Shown piece after piece: positions 10,541-20,589 of a stretch of DNA of 64,000 bases. The DNA comes from a virus. The notes under the pieces were generated by a model. It ran no database searches and was not told the origin of the DNA. It was given only the letters and a program-made list of their open reading frames with translations. The stretch is taken from IMG/VR virus record IMGVR_UViG_3300032070_000613, positions 62,001-126,000 of that record; one strand, given 5' to 3'. Position 1 is the stretch's first letter. The number at the start of each line of letters is the position of its first letter. A program made the position numbers and the translations under genes.

Positions 10541-11983
10541 ATGATTGCAAATATAAAGAAAGATTCGGTACATGGTTTTCAATCCATAGGTGAACTGCAG
10601 CACCTGGTGGATCTGGCCTCTAATAATAAAGAGGAATTTGACTATACTCTCGATTATTTAAAAGCTAAAATGGCGAATCAGGCTGCTGCGATAAAATCAA
10701 AAAGAGAAAGTCTGATCACTTTTCTGAAGCAATACGATCTGGATCCAGGTATGTTCCCGATAATAGCTGACGTATATAGCGATGATATCTATCCGGATAC
10801 CACGGCTGAGCAGAATATAGGTACCGTAGAAGTAGAACAAGCCATGGGGGCTAAAAAATTTCCTAATAAATTTTTTGATATCCTGTATCAAAAATTGGCA
10901 GTCACAATACAGAACGGGATCAATAATCGTATAGATGAATTGAGAAAGATGAAACTCTATGCATCACAGCTGGAATATCAGTATGCTAAAATCACTAATC
11001 TGAAAAAGGACTATGCGGATATCCAGGAGGCTCATGGGGATGCCTATAGGGCAGTACGAAAAGATCTGGAGGATTTTTATTCTCTGTGGGATAACCTGGG
11101 ACATTTTAAATATATACTCACTATCGCGCCCGGATCATTCACGTCTAATGATAGAGCAAAAAGCCACGATAGTGCTGTGGCATACTACAGCACCTATTAT
11201 ATAGGGCAAAAGAAAACCATAAAAACTCAGTCAGATAAACTACAGGAAAATTTTGATGATGTCTCTAGATATGATGGAGTCGGTAGCACGGTACATCCCG
11301 AGAACATAGTGCCCGATTTATTGGCTATATCGAAATATTTCAGCGACCAGGGGGATGCCGTGTCCTCTGATAGTGTGCCGCAGCACTACGTGGATGCTCT
11401 GCAGGTAAAAAGCGCTGTAGTCGCTAAAGTGGATATTTTTTTGAAAACTATAACTACCTATACGACAGGAATCAAGAAGGCTCTGGATGCGTTATGCAGC
11501 ACGACGGGGCTGGGTAATAAAGAGTTGGAGAGTATTTATTCTAATGTCATTGAGATGGCCAGGTCGCCCGTGAATGCCCGTATATTGGATCCCTCTACTA
11601 CGAATGAGCTGGCTGCTAAAAATAAGACGGGACTGGATAAATTGGAGCAGGAAGTAAATAATTTTCAGTTTAATCTGCAGCGAGGTATAGAAAAACTGGA
11701 CGCTAATTTCCTCAAATTTCAAAAAAATGCCCTGATCACGATGGCTAGTATGATAGGTTTTCCAGTCACCTATATAAAAGATAGGGGTCAATCTCTGGAG
11801 GATACCGTACGGGAGAAGGTGAGGAGTCAGTATGGAAAGATACCTTTCTGCGACGAAGTGCTATATAGTGATGGTACGTTTGTTAAAAAGTCGGAGATAG
11901 ATCCAAAAACCGGCAAGAAGAAAACTGATGCTGATGCCAAAAGTTTATTGGAAAAGGCGCTGTTACAAGAGCCGCCTAAATAA
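10541..11983 (+). CDS. predicted helical structural protein, unknown function
   Basis: A 480-residue, mainly helical protein rich in Lys, Asp, Ala and Leu. Coiled-coil-like stretches occur near residues 35-70, 120-165 and 360-395. It starts seven bases after the upstream stop in the same co-directional cluster. There is no signal peptide, membrane segment or catalytic motif that I recognise. The C-terminus is very basic (KKSEIDPKTGKKKTDADAKS). Its place just before gp25- and J-like genes suggests a tail or baseplate component, but this is context only. Confidence 0.55.
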   Translation: MIANIKKDSVHGFQSIGELQHLVDLASNNKEEFDYTLDYLKAKMANQAAAIKSKRESLITFLKQYDLDPGMFPIIADVYSDDIYPDTTAEQNIGTVEVEQAMGAKKFPNKFFDILYQKLAVTIQNGINNRIDELRKMKLYASQLEYQYAKITNLKKDYADIQEAHGDAYRAVRKDLEDFYSLWDNLGHFKYILTIAPGSFTSNDRAKSHDSAVAYYSTYYIGQKKTIKTQSDKLQENFDDVSRYDGVGSTVHPENIVPDLLAISKYFSDQGDAVSSDSVPQHYVDALQVKSAVVAKVDIFLKTITTYTTGIKKALDALCSTTGLGNKELESIYSNVIEMARSPVNARILDPSTTNELAAKNKTGLDKLEQEVNNFQFNLQRGIEKLDANFLKFQKNALITMASMIGFPVTYIKDRGQSLEDTVREKVRSQYGKIPFCDEVLYSDGTFVKKSEIDPKTGKKKTDADAKSLLEKALLQEPPK

Positions 11984-12016
11984 AATTCAATACTCTCTTA
12001 ATATAGATGGCTTTAT

Positions 12017-12763
12017 ATGTCATACGATCCTAAATTACAGAATAAATGTGATCATAAAATAAACTGGGAGAGCTATCCGCTCGAGTCTGATCGGATCACA
12101 GTCAATTTAAAGTATCCGGTGTCCTCAGTCTATGGCCTGTCTCTGAGGATAAATAATGCTGTCATAGCGCCAAACAGATATACAGTAATATCATATAAAC
12201 AGGCACAGTCTCTAAATCCAGCGTCTAGTGTCAGAATGAGCTATAAAGTACCGGATTGGGAACCTCTGATAGAAGTAAACTATACTACCTACGCGAACAA
12301 CTGCCCTAAGTGTCTCGCAGTCAAATATGTCGATGACGTCATCTATACTCCCTCCGGGGATTTTCAAATGGCCCAGAAAGAATATCTTTTAATGCAGACG
12401 GTCGAGAAAGCTATCATCACTAAAATAGCCTCTAATCCTTTCCACGACTGGTATGGGACTGGGCTGCAGTCGCTGATAGGTACGAAGATAACAGACCTGA
12501 GTTTTATGAAAAATAAAATCATAGAGCAGGTGTCCGCCTCGATAGAAAAAATTAAAAATGTACAGAAACAACTCGTGGCCTCGAATAGGAAAGTGGATCC
12601 AGGGGAGCTTTTCGGGCAGCTTTTGAATGTCGATGTACAGCAGATGGATGATCCGACTATCATAATGGTGACCGTGGTGTTTACGTCACAAAGCAATAAA
12701 CAGATGGAATTCTCTCAACTGATAGACCTATCCTCTGTGAGAGAAAGGGTCGCATTCGCATGA
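12017..12763 (+). CDS. zinc-knuckle baseplate wedge protein (gp25/W-like, putative)
   Basis: A 248-residue protein. The middle has a CPKC knuckle (NNCPKCLAVKYVDDV) followed by NPFHDWYGTGLQSLIG and a helical stretch. This order (Cys knuckle, short linker, then an N-P-[FY]-H-x-W-Y-G motif) resembles a family of phage baseplate proteins related to gp25/GPW. Its stop overlaps the start of the J-like gene as ATGA, so the two are probably translationally coupled. A W/gp25-then-J order is standard in contractile tails. The family assignment is from motif memory, not from a search. Confidence 0.55.
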   Translation: MSYDPKLQNKCDHKINWESYPLESDRITVNLKYPVSSVYGLSLRINNAVIAPNRYTVISYKQAQSLNPASSVRMSYKVPDWEPLIEVNYTTYANNCPKCLAVKYVDDVIYTPSGDFQMAQKEYLLMQTVEKAIITKIASNPFHDWYGTGLQSLIGTKITDLSFMKNKIIEQVSASIEKIKNVQKQLVASNRKVDPGELFGQLLNVDVQQMDDPTIIMVTVVFTSQSNKQMEFSQLIDLSSVRERVAFA

Positions 12764-15700
12764 TACCAGCACCAGTAATCCTATATCCTAAAACTGACTG
12801 GACCACTACAGCAGATACCTACTCATCGGATAACCTGATCCAGATGATATCAGGAGATATCCCTGTAGTACCGGCAGACATAGTAATCAATACTTTTTTC
12901 AGTATACGATATCGCTATAGGATCGAGAATACCTCGGGCCCAGGCACCTGGACGGCTTTCTCGTATGTGGGTATCACTGTCGGTAGTACAAACGCTAATA
13001 TGACTGCCATCCCCTGGTCATTCAATAGTGATGGAGTCTTTCAGTATGTGGCGGGGGACACCCTGCATTTCGAGTACAAGACAGTGAAATTGAGCAGCTA
13101 CTACGGAGAAGTAGGCCCTATCCTGGATGAGAGCTCAGTATCTAATCTCATCGTGAATATCGTGACACCCTCGGAGATTACAGCCTCCGCGGACCCCGTC
13201 ACTGGAGTAAAAATAAAACGATATACGGACCATATCAAAGTGATCGCCCCTCAATCAGGGATATTCCTGAATCCGGACTGCGATTTCGCGGGATGCAATT
13301 TTTACCTGAGCCTCACCGCGGGCGGCGGGACTACTGGCTACGTCCTGATGAATAACGTGCTGGTCACTAGTGTGGACGACTCGGAAACAGAAGACGTAGT
13401 CATACAGGATACATCGACTACGGACACTGTAAATAATTTGACGGTACAGACTCTGAAGACTCGTCAGGTGACAAACCTGTACTATACGTATACTCTCGAT
13501 AAGGCGGTCATAGCCCATCTGGTCGTCGATGGAAAAATACCGAATATTTTTCTATCAGACGGTCAGACCCTGAGCGAGGATGTCGTCTACTATTTCATAG
13601 TGACAGCTATGATATTTGATAAAACTCTGAATGAGACGGTAGAGAGTCCTTATTCTATAGAGCTCGAGGGCACGTTTTTAAGATACACCACGACCTATCA
13701 GACTCTGCCTAAAAGATCACGCAGTGATATACTGTTTTCCATATCTCAGGACATGATGACTAACAATGAGCTGATCAGTGTCATACCGGGATCTGTCATC
13801 AGAGATATGCTCGACCCGGTCTCTTTGGAGTTTGAGAAATTTTATGTGATTGAAGATTTCATTTTTACCACCCTATCCATAGATACTCTGTTAAATTTTG
13901 ACGACCAGGATGGAGATGGGGAGAGTGATCCTGTGGAGCTCAACCCCCGTAAGAGCGCCCTGATGAATGCTCTGGGTATCACAGACCCGGTCAATCTGCA
14001 GCTGCTGATAGATGAGCAGTTCGATAAACTGGCGGCTAATTTTAATATCAAAAGGAAACTCGCTACGAAAGCCGTGGGTACGGTATTGTTCTATACGAAC
14101 ATACAGCCCACTCAGAATATCCTGATCTCAGACGGCCTCATCGTATCCTCCCAGGCTAACCTGGACCTGAATATAGCCTCTATCTCTTTCTCTGTGCAGG
14201 GTAGTCAGATAATCGATATAACGAATCTGGTACATTACTATAACCCCACTACGAAGCAATATGAATTAGAAGCCAATATACAGGCGCAGCTAGTGGGGAG
14301 TAGGGGTAATGTCCCTGCAGGATCAATCATAGTATCGAATAGTCTCCCGCCTACTATAGCGGTGACAAATAGCGCTCCTACGCGTTTTGGTACGGACAGG
14401 GAGACGAACCAGGACCTGGCGAATAGAATAAAATTAGCCAAAATATCTTTCGACTCTGGCACAGAGGGTGGATATAGTGATACCGCCTACAATGTGCCGG
14501 GGGTCCTACAAGCCCGTATCCAGAAAGCTGGAGACCCTCTGATGATGAGGGACTACGATCCTGAGACAAAAAAGCATATAGGCGGTAAAGTAGACGTTTA
14601 TGTAAAGGGTATAAACAATGTCCAGCTGATGGACCAGGTAGCTTTCAAATATGATTATCCTACGGATACCTTCGGGAATAAAGTGGGGGAGCAGGCATCT
14701 ATAATAAATGCCAATGAATATACAGTGAGGACCACGAACTCAAAAGTGACCGACCTCAGCCCTATAGTCTCTGTGAGTAAAGTCCGAAACCTCACAAAAG
14801 CTAAAGACTACAGTCTGGTAGGACTACAGATCATAGGAGATGGAGATACGATAGTACTCGAAAAGAACTACCAGAACCTGTCCATAGGTATGGCTACTCT
14901 GGACGTGATAGAAATAAATTATCTGTATAGGAGCTCGAATAGCATCGTCCTGACCAGTCAGCCTGTAGAAGAGATAGTGTCTGTGGTGTCCTCTACTGGA
15001 GTCGTGATAGATACATCTAAATATACTCTGGTAAAGATTGAGGACCCCCTGCAGAACGGTAGATCGAGTATAGCCAGTGACTCTATTAAATTTTTCTTTA
15101 ATGAAAATGATGACATACCGGAGTTTATCCAGATCACTAATGAATCCCATACTATGCTTTTGGATACGCCCACCAGGCTGTCTCTAAAAGGTGTAGATAT
15201 TTCCACTATAGTGGTCGGGCCTGGGAGTGGTACGGGTCCCGCCTATTTGCTGGACGTCGATTACTCTGTGACAGTGGGCAGTGAGTCTGCCTATACGTAT
15301 CTCAATTTACTCCAGCATGGTAAAATCCGTCATGGGGACACCGTCCTGGTGTCATATAAAGCCAGTGAAAATTACAGTGTCACCTATATCCACAATGGTT
15401 TGATACCGGAGGTGCAGGACGCGATAGATGTCATGAAGCATGCCTGCGCGGATACTGTCGTGAAAGAATCTGTGAGGAATCTCATAGATCTCAGTTTTAG
15501 AGTAGTCCGTGAGACGGGTACTGGTAAAGGTGGTGAGACGAATTACAGTCTGCTCAAATCTCGTATACAGACGGCGGTAGCCAACTATCTGGCCAATTTA
15601 AAAATGGGAGATACGTTCACTCAGGGTGAACTCATCAGCGTCATACATGGAGTGGATGGAGTGAAAGAAATAAAGATACCCATGACGCGCATGATGAAGC

Positions 15701-16146
15701 GTAATGGATCTTTTATATCTCTGGATGATCTGGGTCATTTGACTTTCGAGGTATATCAGAAAACCAGCGGTAGTGGAGTCACATCGTATCGTACGATGGA
15801 AAATGTGCTCAGCTATAAGACATCGAATGGCGGGGGAGACCCCAATTTGTTTCGAGGGATATACGAGGACAATATCCTCCTCACCACAGTCACCTCAGCG
15901 TCGGACGTCGCCAAAGGACAGGGCAGAGGCTATATACAGGCTGATGGGAGGATCGTGGTGAGTACGACGGACGGGTACGCTCCTCAGTCTAAATATTACA
16001 AAGCGTCCTATTACACATACTATGCCGCGGATGAGAATATTGTACAGGATCTCGTGACCAATGAGGTGGAGTATCTGGATGTGGATAGTGTCAGTATGAG
16101 GGATATAGAGATTTTGGATGAGAGAGTAACAAAACGAGGACTATAA
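12760..16146 (+). CDS. baseplate J-like protein (gp6/gp47 family)
   Basis: A 1,128-residue protein with the J-family hallmarks. A GSVIRDMLDPVSLEFEKFY segment near residue 344 matches the conserved entry helix. VGSRGNVPAGSI lies near residue 511 and a TDRETNQDLANRIKLAK motif near 544. J proteins form the inner ring of contractile baseplates. Residues 1-310 are an extra beta-rich, Ig/FN3-like N-terminal part, and the C-terminus is long compared with ordinary J proteins (about 300-500 residues). It is coupled by an ATGA overlap to the gp25-like gene and followed after one base by a fibre gene. Confidence 0.8.
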   Translation: MIPAPVILYPKTDWTTTADTYSSDNLIQMISGDIPVVPADIVINTFFSIRYRYRIENTSGPGTWTAFSYVGITVGSTNANMTAIPWSFNSDGVFQYVAGDTLHFEYKTVKLSSYYGEVGPILDESSVSNLIVNIVTPSEITASADPVTGVKIKRYTDHIKVIAPQSGIFLNPDCDFAGCNFYLSLTAGGGTTGYVLMNNVLVTSVDDSETEDVVIQDTSTTDTVNNLTVQTLKTRQVTNLYYTYTLDKAVIAHLVVDGKIPNIFLSDGQTLSEDVVYYFIVTAMIFDKTLNETVESPYSIELEGTFLRYTTTYQTLPKRSRSDILFSISQDMMTNNELISVIPGSVIRDMLDPVSLEFEKFYVIEDFIFTTLSIDTLLNFDDQDGDGESDPVELNPRKSALMNALGITDPVNLQLLIDEQFDKLAANFNIKRKLATKAVGTVLFYTNIQPTQNILISDGLIVSSQANLDLNIASISFSVQGSQIIDITNLVHYYNPTTKQYELEANIQAQLVGSRGNVPAGSIIVSNSLPPTIAVTNSAPTRFGTDRETNQDLANRIKLAKISFDSGTEGGYSDTAYNVPGVLQARIQKAGDPLMMRDYDPETKKHIGGKVDVYVKGINNVQLMDQVAFKYDYPTDTFGNKVGEQASIINANEYTVRTTNSKVTDLSPIVSVSKVRNLTKAKDYSLVGLQIIGDGDTIVLEKNYQNLSIGMATLDVIEINYLYRSSNSIVLTSQPVEEIVSVVSSTGVVIDTSKYTLVKIEDPLQNGRSSIASDSIKFFFNENDDIPEFIQITNESHTMLLDTPTRLSLKGVDISTIVVGPGSGTGPAYLLDVDYSVTVGSESAYTYLNLLQHGKIRHGDTVLVSYKASENYSVTYIHNGLIPEVQDAIDVMKHACADTVVKESVRNLIDLSFRVVRETGTGKGGETNYSLLKSRIQTAVANYLANLKMGDTFTQGELISVIHGVDGVKEIKIPMTRMMKRNGSFISLDDLGHLTFEVYQKTSGSGVTSYRTMENVLSYKTSNGGGDPNLFRGIYEDNILLTTVTSASDVAKGQGRGYIQADGRIVVSTTDGYAPQSKYYKASYYTYYAADENIVQDLVTNEVEYLDVDSVSMRDIEILDERVTKRGL

Positions 16147-16147
16147 A

Positions 16148-19100
16148 ATGGCTATCAATCAAGGTGAAAATGTATCGACGTCCTATGAGGGTAGTGGGTA
16201 TGCTTTCGATAAAGTTTATTTTCAGCCTGGGAAGCCTATTCTCAGCTCTGAATTGAATTTATCACAGGAGCAGCTCGAGACACTGACTCAGAAATCCACG
16301 GCGCATATGCCGTCCGGATGGCTCAGCTATCGTCCTATCTATACCGCCAAAGATCTCGGGAACAGTTTCTATACGCAGGACCCTGACGCTCCCAAGCCCG
16401 AGGTGGCTCTGGTGAATGGATGGCCTGTGTATGTCACGAATACCAATACTCCTTTAAAGCATATAAATAAAATATCGTTTGATGATAATGATCTCCGCTC
16501 CGGGTCTCGTGTGGATGGAGTGTTTCTGGAGGTATGGAGATCTCTCATATCTCCTCAGGATTCATCTGAGACAGTCGATGGTACAGTAAAACCCCAGCCG
16601 ATAGTGAGAGTGAGTACTCTCAATAGTGTGTGGATCTACAATGAAAACATCGGGTGGTCGGTAGGAGAGAACGGTACTATTCTGAAAACCATCGATGGAG
16701 GCAACAACTGGAAAACCATAAACACTCCCATCAATGTCAATTTCAAAAAAGTAAAATTTCTGGATTTGGATATAGGCTATGCCGTATCTGATAAAGGGCA
16801 TATCATCAAGAGTGTGGATAGTGGTGAGTCCTGGTTTTCATTAGATACTCCTATCACGGATGATCTGAATGATTTGTATATCATAGATGCTCAACATGTC
16901 TGCGTGGTCGGCAATAATGGTACCATACTGCTGTCGATTGATGGTACGCATTTCAATTTGGTATCTCAGACCGCGGGTAACATTGATAATCTGTATGGAG
17001 TGACTTTTTTTGATACCTCGGTGGGATGGACGGTGGGAGACAACGGTGCCCTACTGATGACGAAAGATGGGGGAAACTCCTGGCAGAAATATATCGTCAA
17101 CGATTCATCTACCAGCACGGTAATCACCGAGAAACTGCTGTCTGTAGCTTTTTACAATCTGAATGACGGTATCATAGTGGGAGCCGATGGTCTGCTGCTG
17201 CGGTCTACCGACAGTGGATTCACGTGGGCTAATATGTCATCGAGGATATGGCATGATGGGTCATATCAGACTATACAGGAGATATTCCCGGGTAGCACTA
17301 TAGATTTCAACAGAGTGTTTATCAGGGAAGAGTTTCCGATACGTTTTACTATCGCGGTATATCCTGACTCTAAGAATTTTTTCAAAAATCTGCTGTATAA
17401 GATATCTCCCACGAACTATCCGAACTCTCTGGTTTTGGAGTTCACGGGGACGCAGGATAATATCAACTACGTAAAAGTCCTCGATCTGGATAGCTACGCT
17501 ACCTCAGAAGCCCTACGGGATGCTATCAACAATCTGACGAGCGCCTATAGAGCGGACGACGCCTCGCTGCCTGATGTGCAGCGTCAGAAGGTGCGCGTAT
17601 TCGAGGCCTCTATAGAATATGAATCTTTCTCCAAACCGTCTGATTTCCGGCCTACGTCGGGGAGTTTCTCCAGTATCAATCCTGCGCAGATATCTTTTTC
17701 CGTAGAGGATAAAGCATGGATAGCTGGCAGCAATGGAGTAGCTCTCGTCAGCAGCAACAGTGGATCTAAATGGGAGGTCCTCGACCTCAGCACGGGATAT
17801 GATTTACAGGATGCGTATTTTGTATCGGATACCAAAGGATGGTTTTCGGGGGCCCAGGGCACTATCATAGGCTATGACGGTGGACTAGTCTCCCCCATAG
17901 AGACGCAGAGTACTGATCTGATCACCAGAGTGCAGGGTAGAATTTTCCCAGAGGGTAACGTACTCTCCATGGCTGAAGATTATTTGAAAGATAATATCAT
18001 AGATCCTCAGGTGGGTGTAGAGACTACCAAGAGAGTGCAGATACAGTATAGGATCAGGATAGTCAGCGGTATAGATCCTTTTAATCATCCTGAGGCTGGG
18101 CTGGGGCATGACTACGTGTATAGTATGGGTCCTAGCACCAGTGTGACCTCCGCAGGTAACTATACCTTTACGAATATGGGTCAGGAGAATGGGGACTATG
18201 GTCTCTGGCGTGCCCGGTGTCGGAGTACGTATGATGGGTATAGCTGGGCCATACCGATGTTTTTTGTTTCTCGCAGGAACTCAGGTGCTTTCAATGTCGA
18301 TAACAATATCAACGGGTCCACCTATTTTGATCTGAGTGCTATACGTCCTGATGGATTGACGTACGAGCAGATCACTGATGATGATGTGACTGACATACGC
18401 AGGCAGGTGGTCATACAATCTTATAGTCATTTTCTGCAGAAAAATCTGGAGAAGCTGCTATCGAATAATCTCAAAACTAGTCTGAGTGATAAAGATCAAC
18501 GGGGTCTGCAGTATGGTACCTCTATTTTGATGGCTGATCAATATACCGGTACTACAGATATTGAAAATCTCGTCCGAGGAGGAGTGTCTTCAGCCGCGGT
18601 CATCGTGGAGGATCAGAAACTGCTGGACCCGAATATACAGATCACGGAGGCGGAGCTGACATTCGGACCGCGGGATAACGGTCTGTATCATAATGACCCG
18701 GCATATTATAGTGCCTATGTAGTGAGGGACGGTACGCCTACAGCGGAGCCTGTGCAAGGTACGTGGGAAGGGCTGGGCACGAATACGGTCATTTTTCATA
18801 TAGCTGATAATTTCACTCCAGCGGGTGGGACTCTGGATGGGATACAGTATCAGGTGACTGCTCATTACATTGATTACTCTCGTGTAGGTCTCACGAGAGT
18901 GCCGCAGACTCCCATATCCGTGAAGTATCAAGCGGATCCTGTAAACTCTGCTCAGACCTATTATTTCAATGGTGTGGATGCTCGTGGTGATAGGCGGATA
19001 CTCGAGTATCTGACTGAGAATGTGTCTGGGTATATGGATTATACGTATATCTATTCCGCCAAAACGGTACTCGATAATGTACAGGATCAGAATCTTTATG

Positions 19101-20581
19101 AGCTTTTGGGGCATACGGCTATAAATGATCCTGACGCTCAAAAGAGTTTGAGAAAATATGAGGGGCAGCAGTTTCGAGGGTCGCTGGTAGAGTATCATTA
19201 TTTCATGCAGACGACGGTCTCTACTGACGTACTCCGTATCCCGAAAAATTTAAATGGGTATGCTATTTATGGTGTGCGCTCCGTCCATAATGTGACTGGG
19301 GCCTCATACAAAATCTCCATAGATTTCGCGGGAGATCTCTCCATGCGGGATAGAGAGATAGTGGGAGTCACTCTCGATAAAGATAACATCGTCGTCTATC
19401 TGGATGAGGCTTTTACCATACCTGCTAATGCTATCCTGGAGGTGACTCTGGAGGCGTGCGTACCGGGGAGTGCTCTCGGTGGTGCTACAGCAGATACAGG
19501 TATCACGGTGTCTAGCACTGGAGAGAATCAGGATGCTCTGAGGACCTCGTTTACGTCTAATTTTAATGTAGCGTCTAGAGGAGTGGGTGGGATGTATGTA
19601 GGAGTGCTATATCCTGTTACTCTTACTGGTCTCACTACAATTTTTCCTATAGACCTCGATACTTCTGCGGTATCAGGGCTGGTCGGTGGTACTATACTGG
19701 GTATGATATCGTGTGAGACCAAGGAGAAAACTTATCAGCCATATTTGTGGTATCAGGCGTCGTCACTCCCTCCTCAGAATAATTATTTCACGATGGTGCC
19801 TGTGTCTTCTATTGATCAGCTGGGGACGTCATCGATTATAGTGACTATAGATCCCAGGAAAGCCGTGCAAGCTGGGACGATACTAGTGCCTCTCCTGGTG
19901 AAACTGGCGACGCTGCCGTATCTGGCCGCCTCGTCTGTAGCTACTGCGTTTTATAAGTTTGTGCCGTATCAGACAGTGGGCAATTTGCCTGCTGAGCTCA
20001 CTGTAGAGATCCTGAACATGTCCGATTTCGTATATATCACTAATCTAGGTACTGGAGCCAGTGAGGTGATACGTGGGGAGCCTTATGAGATACCCGCGGA
20101 GCATATAGCAGTGAATGATGACTCCGTGCAGAATGATAATACATTCTCAAACGTGGATGATCTCGATTTTAATAATTTCAGGATAGATACCGGATTCGTG
20201 AAAATGCCTGGTATCCTGTCTCAATATGTGGGAGAGGATATTACTTTATCGAGCCCTAATAACATAGGGGACAAAGTCGGCAGGTCTTTTTATGCGGTCA
20301 GTTCTGTGGATGTCGTAGCGCAGTCTGAGAGTATGACTATAGGTACTCCCAGGAAAGTTTTTGTGCCTATGGTCGCTAGAGTACGATCGGATGTCACGTA
20401 TCCATTCGTAAGGGGTGAGATAGTCCTGCTGATTTTCAGTAAAGTCTATAAAGCCCGTCTCGATAACAAGACAGGATATTTTGAGGATACTGATACGGAG
20501 TATGCTCCTGGGTATATAGAAAACGCTGAGACTGCAGTTTCAGTGTATAGATTGGTTAATAGGCCTCTCGTCCGGAAATAA
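16148..20581 (+). CDS. large tail fibre-like protein with inserted YCF48-type beta-propeller
   Basis: A 1,477-residue protein that begins one base after the J-like gene. Residues about 165-370 and 520-580 contain repeats such as GWSVGENGTILKTIDGG and GYAVSDKGHIIKSVDSG, typical of YCF48/BNR beta-propellers. The flanking sequence is paralogous to the gene at 49179: both share an N-terminal PSGW motif, an FLEVWR motif, a TKRVQ(I/L)QYRIR motif, and a final Y(R/E)LV(N/G)RP. Here FLEVWR and TKRVQ are about 500 residues apart; in the paralogue they are about 40 apart, so the propeller is an insertion. Likely a fibre or baseplate appendage. Confidence 0.7.
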   Translation: MAINQGENVSTSYEGSGYAFDKVYFQPGKPILSSELNLSQEQLETLTQKSTAHMPSGWLSYRPIYTAKDLGNSFYTQDPDAPKPEVALVNGWPVYVTNTNTPLKHINKISFDDNDLRSGSRVDGVFLEVWRSLISPQDSSETVDGTVKPQPIVRVSTLNSVWIYNENIGWSVGENGTILKTIDGGNNWKTINTPINVNFKKVKFLDLDIGYAVSDKGHIIKSVDSGESWFSLDTPITDDLNDLYIIDAQHVCVVGNNGTILLSIDGTHFNLVSQTAGNIDNLYGVTFFDTSVGWTVGDNGALLMTKDGGNSWQKYIVNDSSTSTVITEKLLSVAFYNLNDGIIVGADGLLLRSTDSGFTWANMSSRIWHDGSYQTIQEIFPGSTIDFNRVFIREEFPIRFTIAVYPDSKNFFKNLLYKISPTNYPNSLVLEFTGTQDNINYVKVLDLDSYATSEALRDAINNLTSAYRADDASLPDVQRQKVRVFEASIEYESFSKPSDFRPTSGSFSSINPAQISFSVEDKAWIAGSNGVALVSSNSGSKWEVLDLSTGYDLQDAYFVSDTKGWFSGAQGTIIGYDGGLVSPIETQSTDLITRVQGRIFPEGNVLSMAEDYLKDNIIDPQVGVETTKRVQIQYRIRIVSGIDPFNHPEAGLGHDYVYSMGPSTSVTSAGNYTFTNMGQENGDYGLWRARCRSTYDGYSWAIPMFFVSRRNSGAFNVDNNINGSTYFDLSAIRPDGLTYEQITDDDVTDIRRQVVIQSYSHFLQKNLEKLLSNNLKTSLSDKDQRGLQYGTSILMADQYTGTTDIENLVRGGVSSAAVIVEDQKLLDPNIQITEAELTFGPRDNGLYHNDPAYYSAYVVRDGTPTAEPVQGTWEGLGTNTVIFHIADNFTPAGGTLDGIQYQVTAHYIDYSRVGLTRVPQTPISVKYQADPVNSAQTYYFNGVDARGDRRILEYLTENVSGYMDYTYIYSAKTVLDNVQDQNLYELLGHTAINDPDAQKSLRKYEGQQFRGSLVEYHYFMQTTVSTDVLRIPKNLNGYAIYGVRSVHNVTGASYKISIDFAGDLSMRDREIVGVTLDKDNIVVYLDEAFTIPANAILEVTLEACVPGSALGGATADTGITVSSTGENQDALRTSFTSNFNVASRGVGGMYVGVLYPVTLTGLTTIFPIDLDTSAVSGLVGGTILGMISCETKEKTYQPYLWYQASSLPPQNNYFTMVPVSSIDQLGTSSIIVTIDPRKAVQAGTILVPLLVKLATLPYLAASSVATAFYKFVPYQTVGNLPAELTVEILNMSDFVYITNLGTGASEVIRGEPYEIPAEHIAVNDDSVQNDNTFSNVDDLDFNNFRIDTGFVKMPGILSQYVGEDITLSSPNNIGDKVGRSFYAVSSVDVVAQSESMTIGTPRKVFVPMVARVRSDVTYPFVRGEIVLLIFSKVYKARLDNKTGYFEDTDTEYAPGYIENAETAVSVYRLVNRPLVRK

Positions 20582-20589
20582 AATAGCAA

